From NCBI GenBank assembly GCA_945874225.1, contig CAMCFT010000043.1:1-18881 (forward strand): 18,881 nt of DNA, in the 5' to 3' direction. The stretch comes from Flavobacterium psychrophilum. Its GTDB lineage: Bacteria > Bacteroidota > Bacteroidia > Flavobacteriales > Flavobacteriaceae. Below are positions 7,351 through 14,094 of the stretch, piece by piece. Position numbers and translations under genes: made by a program. The notes beneath the pieces are model-generated. The model was not told where the DNA came from. It ran no database searches and saw nothing but the letters and a program-made list of their open reading frames with translations. Each line of letters begins with the position of its first letter. The stretch's first letter is position 1.

Positions 7351-7384
7351 GTAAAAACAAAAAGAGGCACTTACGCACCTCTTT
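7351..7384 (-). terminator. Rho-independent terminator of rpsO
   Basis: On the minus strand AAAGAGG pairs with CCTCTTT (7384-7378 with 7367-7361). The stem continues with U-G, G-U and C-G pairs and is capped by GUAA, a GNRA-type tetraloop. It is followed by TTTGTTTTTA. It begins 8 bp after the rpsO stop codon. Confidence 0.85.
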
Positions 7385-7392
7385 AGTATTGA

Positions 7393-7659
7393 TTATTTTC
7401 TGATATTCAATTCTTTGATAATCTCACGATATCTGTTGATTTCTGTTTTCTTCAAGTAATCCAACAAAGATCTTCTTTTACCTACTAGCAAAACTAGTGA
7501 ACGCTCTGTGTTATAATCGTGACGATTTTTTTTCAAGTGCTCAGTCAAGTGGCTAATTCTGAAAGTGAATAAAGCGATTTGCGCTTCTGACTTCCCTGTG
7601 TTTGTTTTTTCTCCGTGTTTAGCGAAGATTTCTTCTTTAACTTCTTTAGTTAAGTACAT
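7393..7659 (-). CDS. rpsO: 30S ribosomal protein S15
   Basis: 88 residues, full length. It is a primary 16S rRNA-binding protein of the small-subunit platform. It shows the family segments HGEKTNTGKSEAQIALFTFRI (about 15-35), LTEHLKKNRHDYNTERSL, the conserved GKRRSLLDYLKK and YREIIKELNIRK at the C-terminus. It has its own clear promoter 57-87 bp upstream and its own terminator. The leader of 50 or so nt would be long enough for S15 autoregulation, known in other bacteria, but I see no diagnostic structure for it. Confidence 0.98.
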   Translation of the reverse strand: MYLTKEVKEEIFAKHGEKTNTGKSEAQIALFTFRISHLTEHLKKNRHDYNTERSLVLLVGKRRSLLDYLKKTEINRYREIIKELNIRK

Positions 7660-7715
7660 TCCAATATTATTTAAATGATTATTATGTAGGAATCAAGATT
7701 TTCTTAATTCGTGTG

Positions 7716-7746
7716 CAAAGGTAATTTTTATTTTTTGATTTACAAG
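7716..7746 (-). promoter_or_regulatory. Promoter of rpsO
   Basis: The minus strand has CTTG at 7746-7743 and, after a 19-bp spacer, TACCTTTG at 7723-7716. Both match the Bacteroidota consensus, and the spacer is AT-rich. The -7 box lies 56 bp before the ATG. Confidence 0.75.
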
Positions 7747-7789
7747 AGTCTAAGAAAATTAAATCCATCATTGAACAGCTTTTATATTT

Positions 7790-8731
7790 TCATCGGGTTT
7801 GAATTGAAATAGGTATTGAATGGGTGCATCTTACTTTTATCCCTCTTAGTTCTCCTGGAACCCAACCTTTATATCCTTTTAAAGTTCTAATTGCTTCTTC
7901 ACCTGTGCCATAACCTATGTCTCTCAGTACTTTAACATCATTAATGCTTCCGTCATTTTCGATAACAAATGTTAAGTAAATTGTGCCTTTTAGGCCTTCT
8001 ACTTTTGGCGTGATAAATGCTCTTGCAATATAATTATTAAAATCTTCCATTCCTTTTTTTGGAAAAGGACGAGTTACACCTTCTTTATTATACGGATGTT
8101 CCGCTTTATTGGAATCAATACTTATACCTGAAATTAATCTTCCGTTTTCATAATTTTCTGTGTAGCTACAATTAGGATTTTTGCTTTGCCCTTTCCAAAT
8201 ACCATCATGAAAACCGTTTTTTACTTTCCCGCTTTCGTGATGTCTATCATCGGAGTATCCATAATCCCCGTTGCCGTCAATAACTTTTTGGATATTTTCG
8301 GTATTCCAAAATTGATTGACACTAATTTCGGAAGTAGATCCGTTTTGATTCTCTAGATATTCAATTTCTGATTTGATCTTTCCATTTTCATACCAGTCAA
8401 ACTGTTTACCATTAGGTTTCGATTGAAAATAGTTTGTAATATTTTTTTTATTTCCATTTTCGTAATAATATATAAATGGACCTTCTTTTAGTAAGTAATC
8501 TTTTGATTTTGAAGCTCCTTTCATTTGTATTTTTCCGGATTTGTAATAATCTTCAAAAACATATTGATCTTGGTTTAAGTTGTAGCTCTTAATTATTCGA
8601 AAATATTTGTGGTTGACCTCCGTAGTTTCATTCCAAAGGGAGTCCAAATAAATTTTTTTGCTAATAGGAGTTTGAGAAAATAATACCGTTGGAATTAGTA
8701 AAAAAAGTATAGAGTTTAAAATTGATTTCAT
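7790..8731 (-). CDS. Secreted MORN-repeat protein with TonB-C-like domain
   Basis: 313 residues from the ATG at 8731. An upstream in-frame ATG at 8785 would overlap the GAF gene and put non-signal sequence ahead of the signal peptide MKSILNSILFLLIPTVLFSQ. About residues 55-195 contain repeats of the YYENGKIK type (YYKSGKIQMKG, YYENGNKKN, WYENGKIKSEIEY, HHESGKVKNGF, NYENGRLISG), as in the MORN/YwqK-like family. The last 80 residues look like a TonB C-terminal domain: KGTIYLTFVIENDGSINDVKVLR, then GTGEEAIRTLK and W-x-PGELRGIKV. There is no proline-rich linker or true membrane anchor apart from the signal sequence, so it is probably periplasmic or outer-membrane-associated rather than a classical TonB energy transducer. 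It starts 37 bp after the GAF gene and is probably cotranscribed with it. Confidence 0.75.
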   Translation of the reverse strand: MKSILNSILFLLIPTVLFSQTPISKKIYLDSLWNETTEVNHKYFRIIKSYNLNQDQYVFEDYYKSGKIQMKGASKSKDYLLKEGPFIYYYENGNKKNITNYFQSKPNGKQFDWYENGKIKSEIEYLENQNGSTSEISVNQFWNTENIQKVIDGNGDYGYSDDRHHESGKVKNGFHDGIWKGQSKNPNCSYTENYENGRLISGISIDSNKAEHPYNKEGVTRPFPKKGMEDFNNYIARAFITPKVEGLKGTIYLTFVIENDGSINDVKVLRDIGYGTGEEAIRTLKGYKGWVPGELRGIKVRCTHSIPISIQTR

Positions 8732-8768
8732 AATATATGTTAAATTGCTACGAAGCAAAAATAAATTT

Positions 8769-9230
8769 TTAATACAACTCCGCAACCTCTTTATTTACAA
8801 ATTCCAAAAACTGCTCATCGTTTTCGGTAAAAGGATTCAAAACGTGACTGTCAATATCAATTTGTCCAATATTTTCGCCATTTACAAAAAGTGGAACTAC
8901 AATTTCTGACTTCACGGTAAAACTACACGCAATATAATTGTCTTGTGCGGCAACATCCGGAACCACAAAATTGGAGTTAGAAACAGCGACTTGTCCGCAA
9001 ATACCTTTTCCAAAAGGGATAACCGTGTGATCCGTTGGCGCTCCAACATAAGGACCCAAATGTAAAGTTTTAGTTTCGGGGTTTGCAAAATAAAAACCAA
9101 CCCAATTGTAATAATCAACAGCGTCTTTTAGCAGCTCGCAAACTTTCAACAATTTTTCTTCTCTTGAAATAACGGTATTTGAAGTAATTTCGGTTACTTT
9201 TGGTTTTAATTCTTCGAAAGTCATAGTCAT
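8769..9230 (-). CDS. GAF-domain protein, free methionine-(R)-sulfoxide reductase-like
   Basis: 153 residues, a single GAF domain. The sequence from LKDAVDYYNWVGFYF through GKGICGQVA (75-82), VVPDV (89-93), YIACSFTVKSEIVVPL (99-114) and IGQIDIDSH follows the fRMsr family, which reduces free methionine-R-sulfoxide in the cytoplasm. The enzyme normally uses three cysteines (84, 94 and 118 in the E. coli protein). Here C78 and C102 keep the 24-residue spacing of the last two, but the position 10 residues before C78 is H68 (in GAPTDHTV), so the first cysteine is missing. A reductase with altered chemistry, or a ligand-binding GAF protein, are both possible. It is transcribed divergently from xrtF across 65 bp. 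An ATG two codons further in is an alternative start. Confidence 0.8.
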   Translation of the reverse strand: MTMTFEELKPKVTEITSNTVISREEKLLKVCELLKDAVDYYNWVGFYFANPETKTLHLGPYVGAPTDHTVIPFGKGICGQVAVSNSNFVVPDVAAQDNYIACSFTVKSEIVVPLFVNGENIGQIDIDSHVLNPFTENDEQFLEFVNKEVAELY

Positions 9231-9273
9231 ATTTTTTTGTAAAAGTATTTAAATGCAACTGTCTAATTTTATA

Positions 9274-9281
9274 TAAATTTG
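9274..9281 (+). promoter_or_regulatory. Candidate -7 box for xrtF
   Basis: TAAATTTG matches TAnnTTTG and lies 14 bp before the TTG start of xrtF. No convincing TTTG at -33 is present. This 65-bp gap is shared with the divergent GAF gene. Confidence 0.35.
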
Positions 9282-9295
9282 TTAAAAATTCAATT

Positions 9296-9853
9296 TTGAA
9301 AAAATATTTCATTCTATACAAACCTTTCTTGCTATTTTTAGGCAAGTTTTTGTTGACTTATTTGCTTTTGACCTTCGTTTATCAAAGTTATCTTGCCCAA
9401 TTTGATGTAAAGAAATTTGAGACTGATAGTCTTACGCAATTAGTGGCACAACAAACCAAAGATGTGATGGTTATATTTGATTGTGATGTCAGAATTGCGC
9501 CAAATGTAAAAGAGCCAGCAGTAAATTTATATTATAATAAAAGGTCTATGGCCCGGATTATCGAGGGCTGTAACGGTGTAAGTGTAATCATCTTGTTTGT
9601 TTCATTCATAATTGCATTTTCAGGAAGAATTAAACCAACTATTTTATTTATAATTTGTGGAAGCCTACTCATTCATATTTTAAACGTTTTTAGAATAGCA
9701 CTTTTATGCGTCTTGATGTATTATTATCCAAAACAGCAACACTTTTTACATGGCGTCTTGTTTCCTTTGTTTATTTATGGAGTGGTTTTTATGTTATGGA
9801 TTATTTGGGTCAATAAATTTTCAAAATATGCTACAAAAACTGCTGAATCATAA
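9296..9853 (+). CDS. xrtF: Exosortase family protein XrtF
   Basis: 185 residues with several membrane spans (about 10-30, 95-110, 115-141 and 151-173). It carries the exosortase/archaeosortase catalytic triad: C92 in EGCNGVSVIIL, R133 in LNVFRIALL and H152 in HFLHGVLFP. Exosortases are inner-membrane transpeptidases that cut C-terminal sorting signals. XrtF is the version confined to flavobacteria and relatives. The only start that covers the first membrane span is TTG at 9296; the next in-frame ATG is in DVMVIFD (residue 58), which would delete that span. The 3' end overlaps the next gene by 26 bp, suggesting translational coupling. No protein with a recognisable exosortase sorting tail is encoded in this window. 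Confidence 0.9.
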   Translation: MKKYFILYKPFLLFLGKFLLTYLLLTFVYQSYLAQFDVKKFETDSLTQLVAQQTKDVMVIFDCDVRIAPNVKEPAVNLYYNKRSMARIIEGCNGVSVIILFVSFIIAFSGRIKPTILFIICGSLLIHILNVFRIALLCVLMYYYPKQQHFLHGVLFPLFIYGVVFMLWIIWVNKFSKYATKTAES

Positions 9854-10268
9854 AGTCAGAATTGCACTGGCAATGTTATTTATTATCTTGTTGGTTCTAA
9901 TAAGAGCTTACGAAGACGTATTGTTTTACGATCCTTTTTTGAATTATTTCAAAACGGATTACTACAATTTATCCTTGCCGGAAATCGATAATCTTCAACT
10001 GTTTTTTGGTTTGTTTTTTAGATATTTTCTAAACACTTCACTTTCTTTAGCCATAATTTATGTCTTATTTAAGGATATTGACGCTGTTAAATTCGCTTCG
10101 GTATTGTACCTGATTTTTTTTGTAATTCTGGTCGTTATTTTCTTTTTTGTACTTTTTTATTTTGGCGAAACCAACAAAATGTCTTTGTTTTACCTTAGGC
10201 GTTTTATTATTCAACCTATATTTTTGCTATTATTTCTTCCGGCATTTTATTATCAAAAGCAAAATTGA
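9828..10268 (+). CDS. Exosortase F system-associated membrane protein
   Basis: 146 residues from the ATG at 9828, which lies inside the end of xrtF. An in-frame ATG further upstream (9750) runs deep into xrtF and adds no family-like sequence. Membrane spans are at about 10-26, 58-80 and 90-113, with a final one at about 124-142. The conserved-looking loop RAYEDVLFYDPFLNYFK follows the first span. This matches the small flavobacterial family always found next to xrtF (the flavo_near_exo type). Its function is unknown. Tight coupling to xrtF suggests a partner or stability factor of the exosortase in the inner membrane. Confidence 0.85.
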   Translation: MLQKLLNHKVRIALAMLFIILLVLIRAYEDVLFYDPFLNYFKTDYYNLSLPEIDNLQLFFGLFFRYFLNTSLSLAIIYVLFKDIDAVKFASVLYLIFFVILVVIFFFVLFYFGETNKMSLFYLRRFIIQPIFLLLFLPAFYYQKQN

Positions 10269-10343
10269 TGAACAGTCTCTAATTGTCCAATAGTTTTATT
10301 AAAACATAATTTATTACATTTACAATTTACCAATCACAAGACT

Positions 10344-11597
10344 ATGTTTAAAGCTTTCTTTAGAAAAATAGCATTGATTTTCATCATCACTTCAGCTGTT
10401 GCGCAAACAGAAACCGAGGTTGCTCCACCGTACAACATCAAAACCATCTCTTTTGTTCAAAGCAATGAAAATGTAGTTCCTATTTTCAAATTAGGCGATG
10501 GTTTCCAATTTCAATTTGATGATTTATTCGGAAATGAAGCTAATTATTACTTCGAAATTGTGCATTGTGACTACGATTGGAAACCAACGGATATCCCAAA
10601 AACCGAGTATTTAAAAGGGTTTGACGGACAAAGAATTCAAGAATACGAGAACTCCTTTAACACCTTGCAAATTTATTCCCATTATAAATTGCCCCTTCCC
10701 AACCAGTTTGTGCAATTACGTATCAGCGGCAATTATATACTGAAAATTTTAGACGAAAATAAAGAGATTTTGTTTTCCAGAAAATTTATTATTTACGAAG
10801 ATCTTGTTACTGTCCCTATGGAAATTAGACGAGCCAGAACAGCAGACCTTTTAGATTATAAGCACAATATCCAATTTTCCGTAAGGTCGCTAGTTATCAA
10901 TTTTCAAAATCCTTTAAAAAATGTAAAAGTGGTTTTGTTTCAAAACGGACAATTTAATACAGCTATCAAAAACATAATTCCGCAATACACCATCGGGAAT
11001 GAATTGTTGTATAAATATGATTCTCAAACCCAATTTTGGGCAGGAAATGAGTTTCTATATTTTGACAATAACGACATAAGAGCTGCCGGAAATAATGTTT
11101 CGCGCATAGATTCGAGTACGGGTATTTATGGGGCTTTTTTATACACTAATAATGCCAGAGCAAATTATCCTTATTCTATAACGCCTGATACTAATGGGAA
11201 TTTTGTAGTTCGAAACATCAGAGGAACTAAAAACGAAATTGAAGCCGATTACGCTTGGGTTTATTTTAGCCTTTCGGCTCCAACTTTTATGATCAATAAA
11301 AGCATTTATATTACCGGAATGTTCAATAATTATAGCTTAACGCCAGAGTACAAAATGGATTTCAACGCAGCAAAAAACATCTTTGAAAAAGCTGTTCTGA
11401 TAAAACAAGGGTTTACAAATTATCAATATCAAATTGCTAACGACAAAGGAAATATTGATGCTGAAAATGCGATAGACGGAAATTTTTGGCAAACTGAAAA
11501 CGATTATACCATACTCGTCTATTATCGCGAAAACAACGACCGTTACGAAAGAGTGATCGGCAAATCAACTGCAAATTCAAATGTAATTACCAACTAA
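10344..11597 (+). CDS. Type IX secretion system plug protein (DUF5103)
   Basis: 417 residues. The signal peptide is 1-20 (MFKAFFRKIALIFIITSAVA, then QTETEV). The N-terminal half has YNIKTISFVQ, LGDGFQFQFDDLFGNEANYY and HCDYDWKPTDIPKTEYLKGF, which are characteristic of DUF5103. Proteins of this family include the Plug of the Flavobacterium T9SS translocon, which closes the periplasmic end of the SprA channel; this homology is from memory of the family. The C-terminal third, from about residue 320 (INKSIYITGMFNNY), looks like a beta-rich module. The gene sits 75 bp after the exosortase partner and 81 bp before apaG. The order plug-apaG-pruA appears to be a conserved flavobacterial arrangement. 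Confidence 0.88.
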   Translation: MFKAFFRKIALIFIITSAVAQTETEVAPPYNIKTISFVQSNENVVPIFKLGDGFQFQFDDLFGNEANYYFEIVHCDYDWKPTDIPKTEYLKGFDGQRIQEYENSFNTLQIYSHYKLPLPNQFVQLRISGNYILKILDENKEILFSRKFIIYEDLVTVPMEIRRARTADLLDYKHNIQFSVRSLVINFQNPLKNVKVVLFQNGQFNTAIKNIIPQYTIGNELLYKYDSQTQFWAGNEFLYFDNNDIRAAGNNVSRIDSSTGIYGAFLYTNNARANYPYSITPDTNGNFVVRNIRGTKNEIEADYAWVYFSLSAPTFMINKSIYITGMFNNYSLTPEYKMDFNAAKNIFEKAVLIKQGFTNYQYQIANDKGNIDAENAIDGNFWQTENDYTILVYYRENNDRYERVIGKSTANSNVITN

Positions 11598-11639
11598 AAA
11601 ACATTTTTTTAAAACTGCAAAACCAACTCATTTTTTTTG

Positions 11640-11647
11640 TAAATTTG
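11640..11647 (+). promoter_or_regulatory. Candidate -7 box for apaG
   Basis: TAAATTTG matches TAnnTTTG and lies 31 bp before the apaG ATG. No TTTG at -33, so this is weak. apaG may simply be cotranscribed with the plug gene. Confidence 0.25.
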
Positions 11648-11678
11648 TCATCATTAAACTCATCTCTAATACTTTGCT

Positions 11679-12065
11679 ATGGTTTCACAGATAACAAGAG
11701 GCATAAAAATATCGGTTTTGACTAGTTTTGAAGGCACTTACTTCAAAAACTACAAGATTCATTTTGCCTTTAGTTACGAGATCACAATCGAAAATCACAG
11801 CAAAGATTCTGTTCAATTAATTTCACGCCATTGGGAAATTTTCGATTCCCTAAATAATATTGAAGTGGTTGATGGCGAAGGCGTAATTGGCAAAAAACCT
11901 GTTTTGAAACCCGGCGAATTGCACACCTATAACTCTGGCTGTTTGTTGTCATCCCCTTATGGTGCGATGAAAGGCTATTTCAATATGGTAAATTTCACCA
12001 CTACAAAAAACTTTAAAGTTATCGTGCCTACATTTCGTTTGTGCGCCCCTTTCGCCTTGAATTAA
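11679..12065 (+). CDS. apaG: ApaG domain protein
   Basis: 128 residues, the full length of the family. It is a single fibronectin-III-like beta sandwich. Conserved features are the YEITIENHSKDSVQLISRHWEI segment (33-54), the glycine-rich GEGVIGKKPVLKPGE (66-80) and GCLLSSPYGAMKGYFNMV near 87-104. In enterobacteria ApaG was linked to Co2+/Mg2+ efflux and diadenosine tetraphosphate metabolism, but its biochemical role is unresolved. It follows the T9SS plug gene by 81 bp on the same strand. A repeat-filled gap separates it from pruA. Confidence 0.93.
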   Translation: MVSQITRGIKISVLTSFEGTYFKNYKIHFAFSYEITIENHSKDSVQLISRHWEIFDSLNNIEVVDGEGVIGKKPVLKPGELHTYNSGCLLSSPYGAMKGYFNMVNFTTTKNFKVIVPTFRLCAPFALN

Positions 12066-12260
12066 TCATGTCATCCTGAGTACAGTCGATGGGTGTAGCT
12101 TTTTCCAGCTGTCCATTACAACTCCTCGTTCAAAATTCTTTTTTTCTAATAATTTCAGGAGCTTCCTTTGGTCGCTCTGCAATCGCAAGAAAAAATAGCT
12201 TTACTCACTGCGGGGTTTTCATTTCCATCTGCCTGTCGGCAGACAGGTCTGGGCTAAATT
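12066..12260 (+). repeat. Composite intergenic repeat block between apaG and pruA
   Basis: About 195 bp without a credible gene. It has three recognisable parts. First is CATCCTGAGTACAGTCGATG (12068-12087), close to a string I recall as common between flavobacterial genes. Second is a middle part running from TAGCTTTTTCCAGCTG (12096) through GGAGCTTCCTTTGGTCGCTC to AAAAATAGCTTTACTC (12191). Third is the palindrome CTGCCTGTCGGCAGACAGG (12229-12247), in which CTGCC/GGCAG and CCTGTC/GACAGG pair alternatively. An open frame of 64 codons starting at 12089 exists only by chance across this block. The AT-rich remainder to 12356 holds the pruA promoter. Confidence 0.5.
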
Positions 12261-12317
12261 CGCAACAGGATCAACAGAATTAAATCAATAATCACTTATT
12301 TTTAAAACAATCCTTTG

Positions 12318-12325
12318 TACTTTTG
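12318..12325 (+). promoter_or_regulatory. -7 box of the pruA promoter
   Basis: TACTTTTG is a full TAnnTTTG match, 31 bp before the pruA ATG. The -33 position carries only a TTAT-like sequence near 12297-12300. It supports starting pruA at 12357, because the in-frame extension from 12315 would begin upstream of the expected transcript start. Confidence 0.5.
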
Positions 12326-12356
12326 TGAAAATTTTCTAATTCTCAAAAATAAAAAT

Positions 12357-13982
12357 ATGCTTAAAGGATTTTTCAATGTGCCAAAAGCCGTAAACGAACC
12401 CGTTAAATCGTATGCGCCAAATTCTCCAGAAAAAGCTGCTGTTCTCGCCGCTTACAAACAAATGTGGGATTCTAAAATCGACGTTCCTCTTTACATTGGA
12501 AGCGAAGAAATCAGAACCGGAAATACTCGAAATATAACAGCACCACACGATCATAAACATATTGTAGGAACTTATCATCTTGCCGAAAAAGCCCACATCG
12601 AAAAAGCCATTGCCAATGCGCTTGAAGCCAAAACAAAATGGGCCAATATGGCTTGGGAACAACGCGCTGCGATTTTCCTAAAAGCCGCCGAATTAATTGC
12701 AGGACCTTACAGAGCAAGAATAAATGCTGCAACAATGATTGCGCAATCAAAGAATGTTTTCCAAGCAGAGATTGATGCTGCTTGTGAATTAATCGATTTC
12801 TTGCGTTTCAACGTGGAGTTTATGACTCAAATTTATGCGGATCAGCCTAAATCAAATTCTGATATGTGGAACCGATTGGAATATCGCCCACTCGAAGGTT
12901 TTGTATATGCAGTAACGCCGTTCAACTTCACGGCCATTGCAGGAAATCTTCCAGCAAGTGCTGCTATGATGGGAAATGTTGTGATTTGGAAACCTAGTTT
13001 TGTACAAGTTTTTTCCGCAAAAATTATTATCGATGTTTTCAAAGAAGCAGGTATTCCTGATGGAGTTATCAACGTAGTTTTTGGCGATGCACAAATGATT
13101 ACGGATACTGTTCTGGCAAGTCCAGACTTTGCCGGAATTCACTTTACAGGTTCTACCAATGTATTTCAAAGTATCTGGGCAAAAATTGGAACCAACATTC
13201 ATATTTATAAAACCTACCCAAGAATCGTTGGGGAAACCGGTGGAAAAGATTTCATCGTAGCGCATCCAAGTGCGAATGTGAAACAAGTGGCAACCGGAAT
13301 TGTTCGTGGAGCTTTCGAATTTCAGGGACAAAAATGTTCCGCAGCTTCAAGAGCGTATGTTCCTCAAAGTATGTGGGCAGAACTAAAAAAACAATTGATT
13401 ACTGATGTGAAATCAATGAAAATGGGTTCTCCGGAAGATTTTGGTAATTTCATTACAGCCGTTATTCACGAAGGTTCATTCGATAAATTGGCGAGTTATA
13501 TTGACCAAGCCAAAAAAGATGCCGATGCAGAAATTATCGTTGGTGGTAATTATGATAAATCTGTAGGTTATTTTATTGAACCAACGATAATAGTGACCAC
13601 GAATCCACATTACACCACTATGGAAACCGAATTATTTGGACCGGTAATGACAATTTTTGTTTATGAAGATGGCAAATGGGAAGAAACTTTAAAACTGGTT
13701 GATGCAACTTCACCATATGCTTTGACAGGAGCTGTTTTCAGTCAAGATCGTTATGCGATTGAGCAAGCAACTGTAGCTTTGCAAAACGCAGCCGGAAATT
13801 TCTACATCAACGACAAACCAACCGGAGCCATTGTTGGAATGCAACCTTTTGGTGGCGCAAGAGCTTCTGGAACGAATGACAAAGCGGGTTCAGCCTTGAA
13901 CTTATTGCGTTGGGCTTCGCCAAGAACAATCAAAGAAACTTTTGTAACTCCTGAAGATTATAGATACCCGTTTTTGGGATAG
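12357..13982 (+). CDS. pruA: L-glutamate gamma-semialdehyde dehydrogenase (delta-1-pyrroline-5-carboxylate dehydrogenase)
   Basis: 541 residues, the length of the single-domain flavobacterial and eukaryote-like enzyme rather than bifunctional PutA. It oxidises glutamate semialdehyde to glutamate with NAD+, the second step of proline catabolism. Aldehyde dehydrogenase signatures are present: PFNFTAIAGNLPA (188-200, N190 for the oxyanion hole), TGSTNVF (264-270), the general base E293 in GETGGKD and the catalytic C327 in FQGQKCSAASR. The ending PFGGARASGTNDKAGSALNL is typical of this subfamily. The ATG at 12357 gives the conserved start MLKGFFNVPKAVNEPV. No proline dehydrogenase gene is in the window. 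The gene ends 45 bp before a strong bidirectional terminator. Confidence 0.97.
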   Translation: MLKGFFNVPKAVNEPVKSYAPNSPEKAAVLAAYKQMWDSKIDVPLYIGSEEIRTGNTRNITAPHDHKHIVGTYHLAEKAHIEKAIANALEAKTKWANMAWEQRAAIFLKAAELIAGPYRARINAATMIAQSKNVFQAEIDAACELIDFLRFNVEFMTQIYADQPKSNSDMWNRLEYRPLEGFVYAVTPFNFTAIAGNLPASAAMMGNVVIWKPSFVQVFSAKIIIDVFKEAGIPDGVINVVFGDAQMITDTVLASPDFAGIHFTGSTNVFQSIWAKIGTNIHIYKTYPRIVGETGGKDFIVAHPSANVKQVATGIVRGAFEFQGQKCSAASRAYVPQSMWAELKKQLITDVKSMKMGSPEDFGNFITAVIHEGSFDKLASYIDQAKKDADAEIIVGGNYDKSVGYFIEPTIIVTTNPHYTTMETELFGPVMTIFVYEDGKWEETLKLVDATSPYALTGAVFSQDRYAIEQATVALQNAAGNFYINDKPTGAIVGMQPFGGARASGTNDKAGSALNLLRWASPRTIKETFVTPEDYRYPFLG

Positions 13983-14004
13983 CCCCCTAACCCCCAAAGG
14001 GGGG
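13983..14004. repeat. CCCCAAAGGGG-type dispersed element, copy 2
   Basis: CCCCCTAACCCCCAAAGG continuing into GGGG, directly after the pruA stop. CCCCC-AAA-GGGGG forms a compact inverted repeat. It is the same type as the sequence at 7275-7300. Confidence 0.55.
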
Positions 14005-14016
14005 ATTTGAAATGGA

Positions 14017-14076
14017 TTAAAAAAAATAAACCCACAAGAATCAAGTTATTTGAGTTCTTGTGGGTTTTGATTTTTC
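14017..14076. terminator. Bidirectional terminator between pruA and rsmG
   Basis: Perfect 13-bp arms AAACCCACAAGAA (14028-14040) and TTCTTGTGGGTTT (14055-14067), continued inside by TCAA/TTGA around the loop GTTAT with one bulged G. T-rich tails follow on both strands: TTTTGATTTTTC on plus, and a T-run from 14030 down to 14019 on minus. It serves the convergent genes pruA and rsmG. Confidence 0.9.
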
Positions 14077-14094
14077 ATTCGTAAATCGTAATTC

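Noticed and set aside
7393..7746. S15 autoregulatory riboswitch-like leader
   Set aside because: The leader is long enough, but I could not identify a pseudoknot or rRNA-mimic stem with any confidence.
8912..9345. Alternative minus-strand frames overlapping the GAF gene and the start of xrtF
   Set aside because: One lies inside the GAF gene in another frame. The other (9115-9345) would cross both divergent starts and encodes only basic low-complexity sequence.
12089..12283. A 64-codon open frame between apaG and pruA
   Set aside because: It runs through three unrelated repeat modules, has no family-like features, and its sequence resembles dispersed intergenic DNA rather than a gene.
12336..13331. 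Several minus-strand frames inside pruA
   Set aside because: pruA is a complete aldehyde dehydrogenase on the plus strand. The antisense frames lack any domain, leader or promoter.
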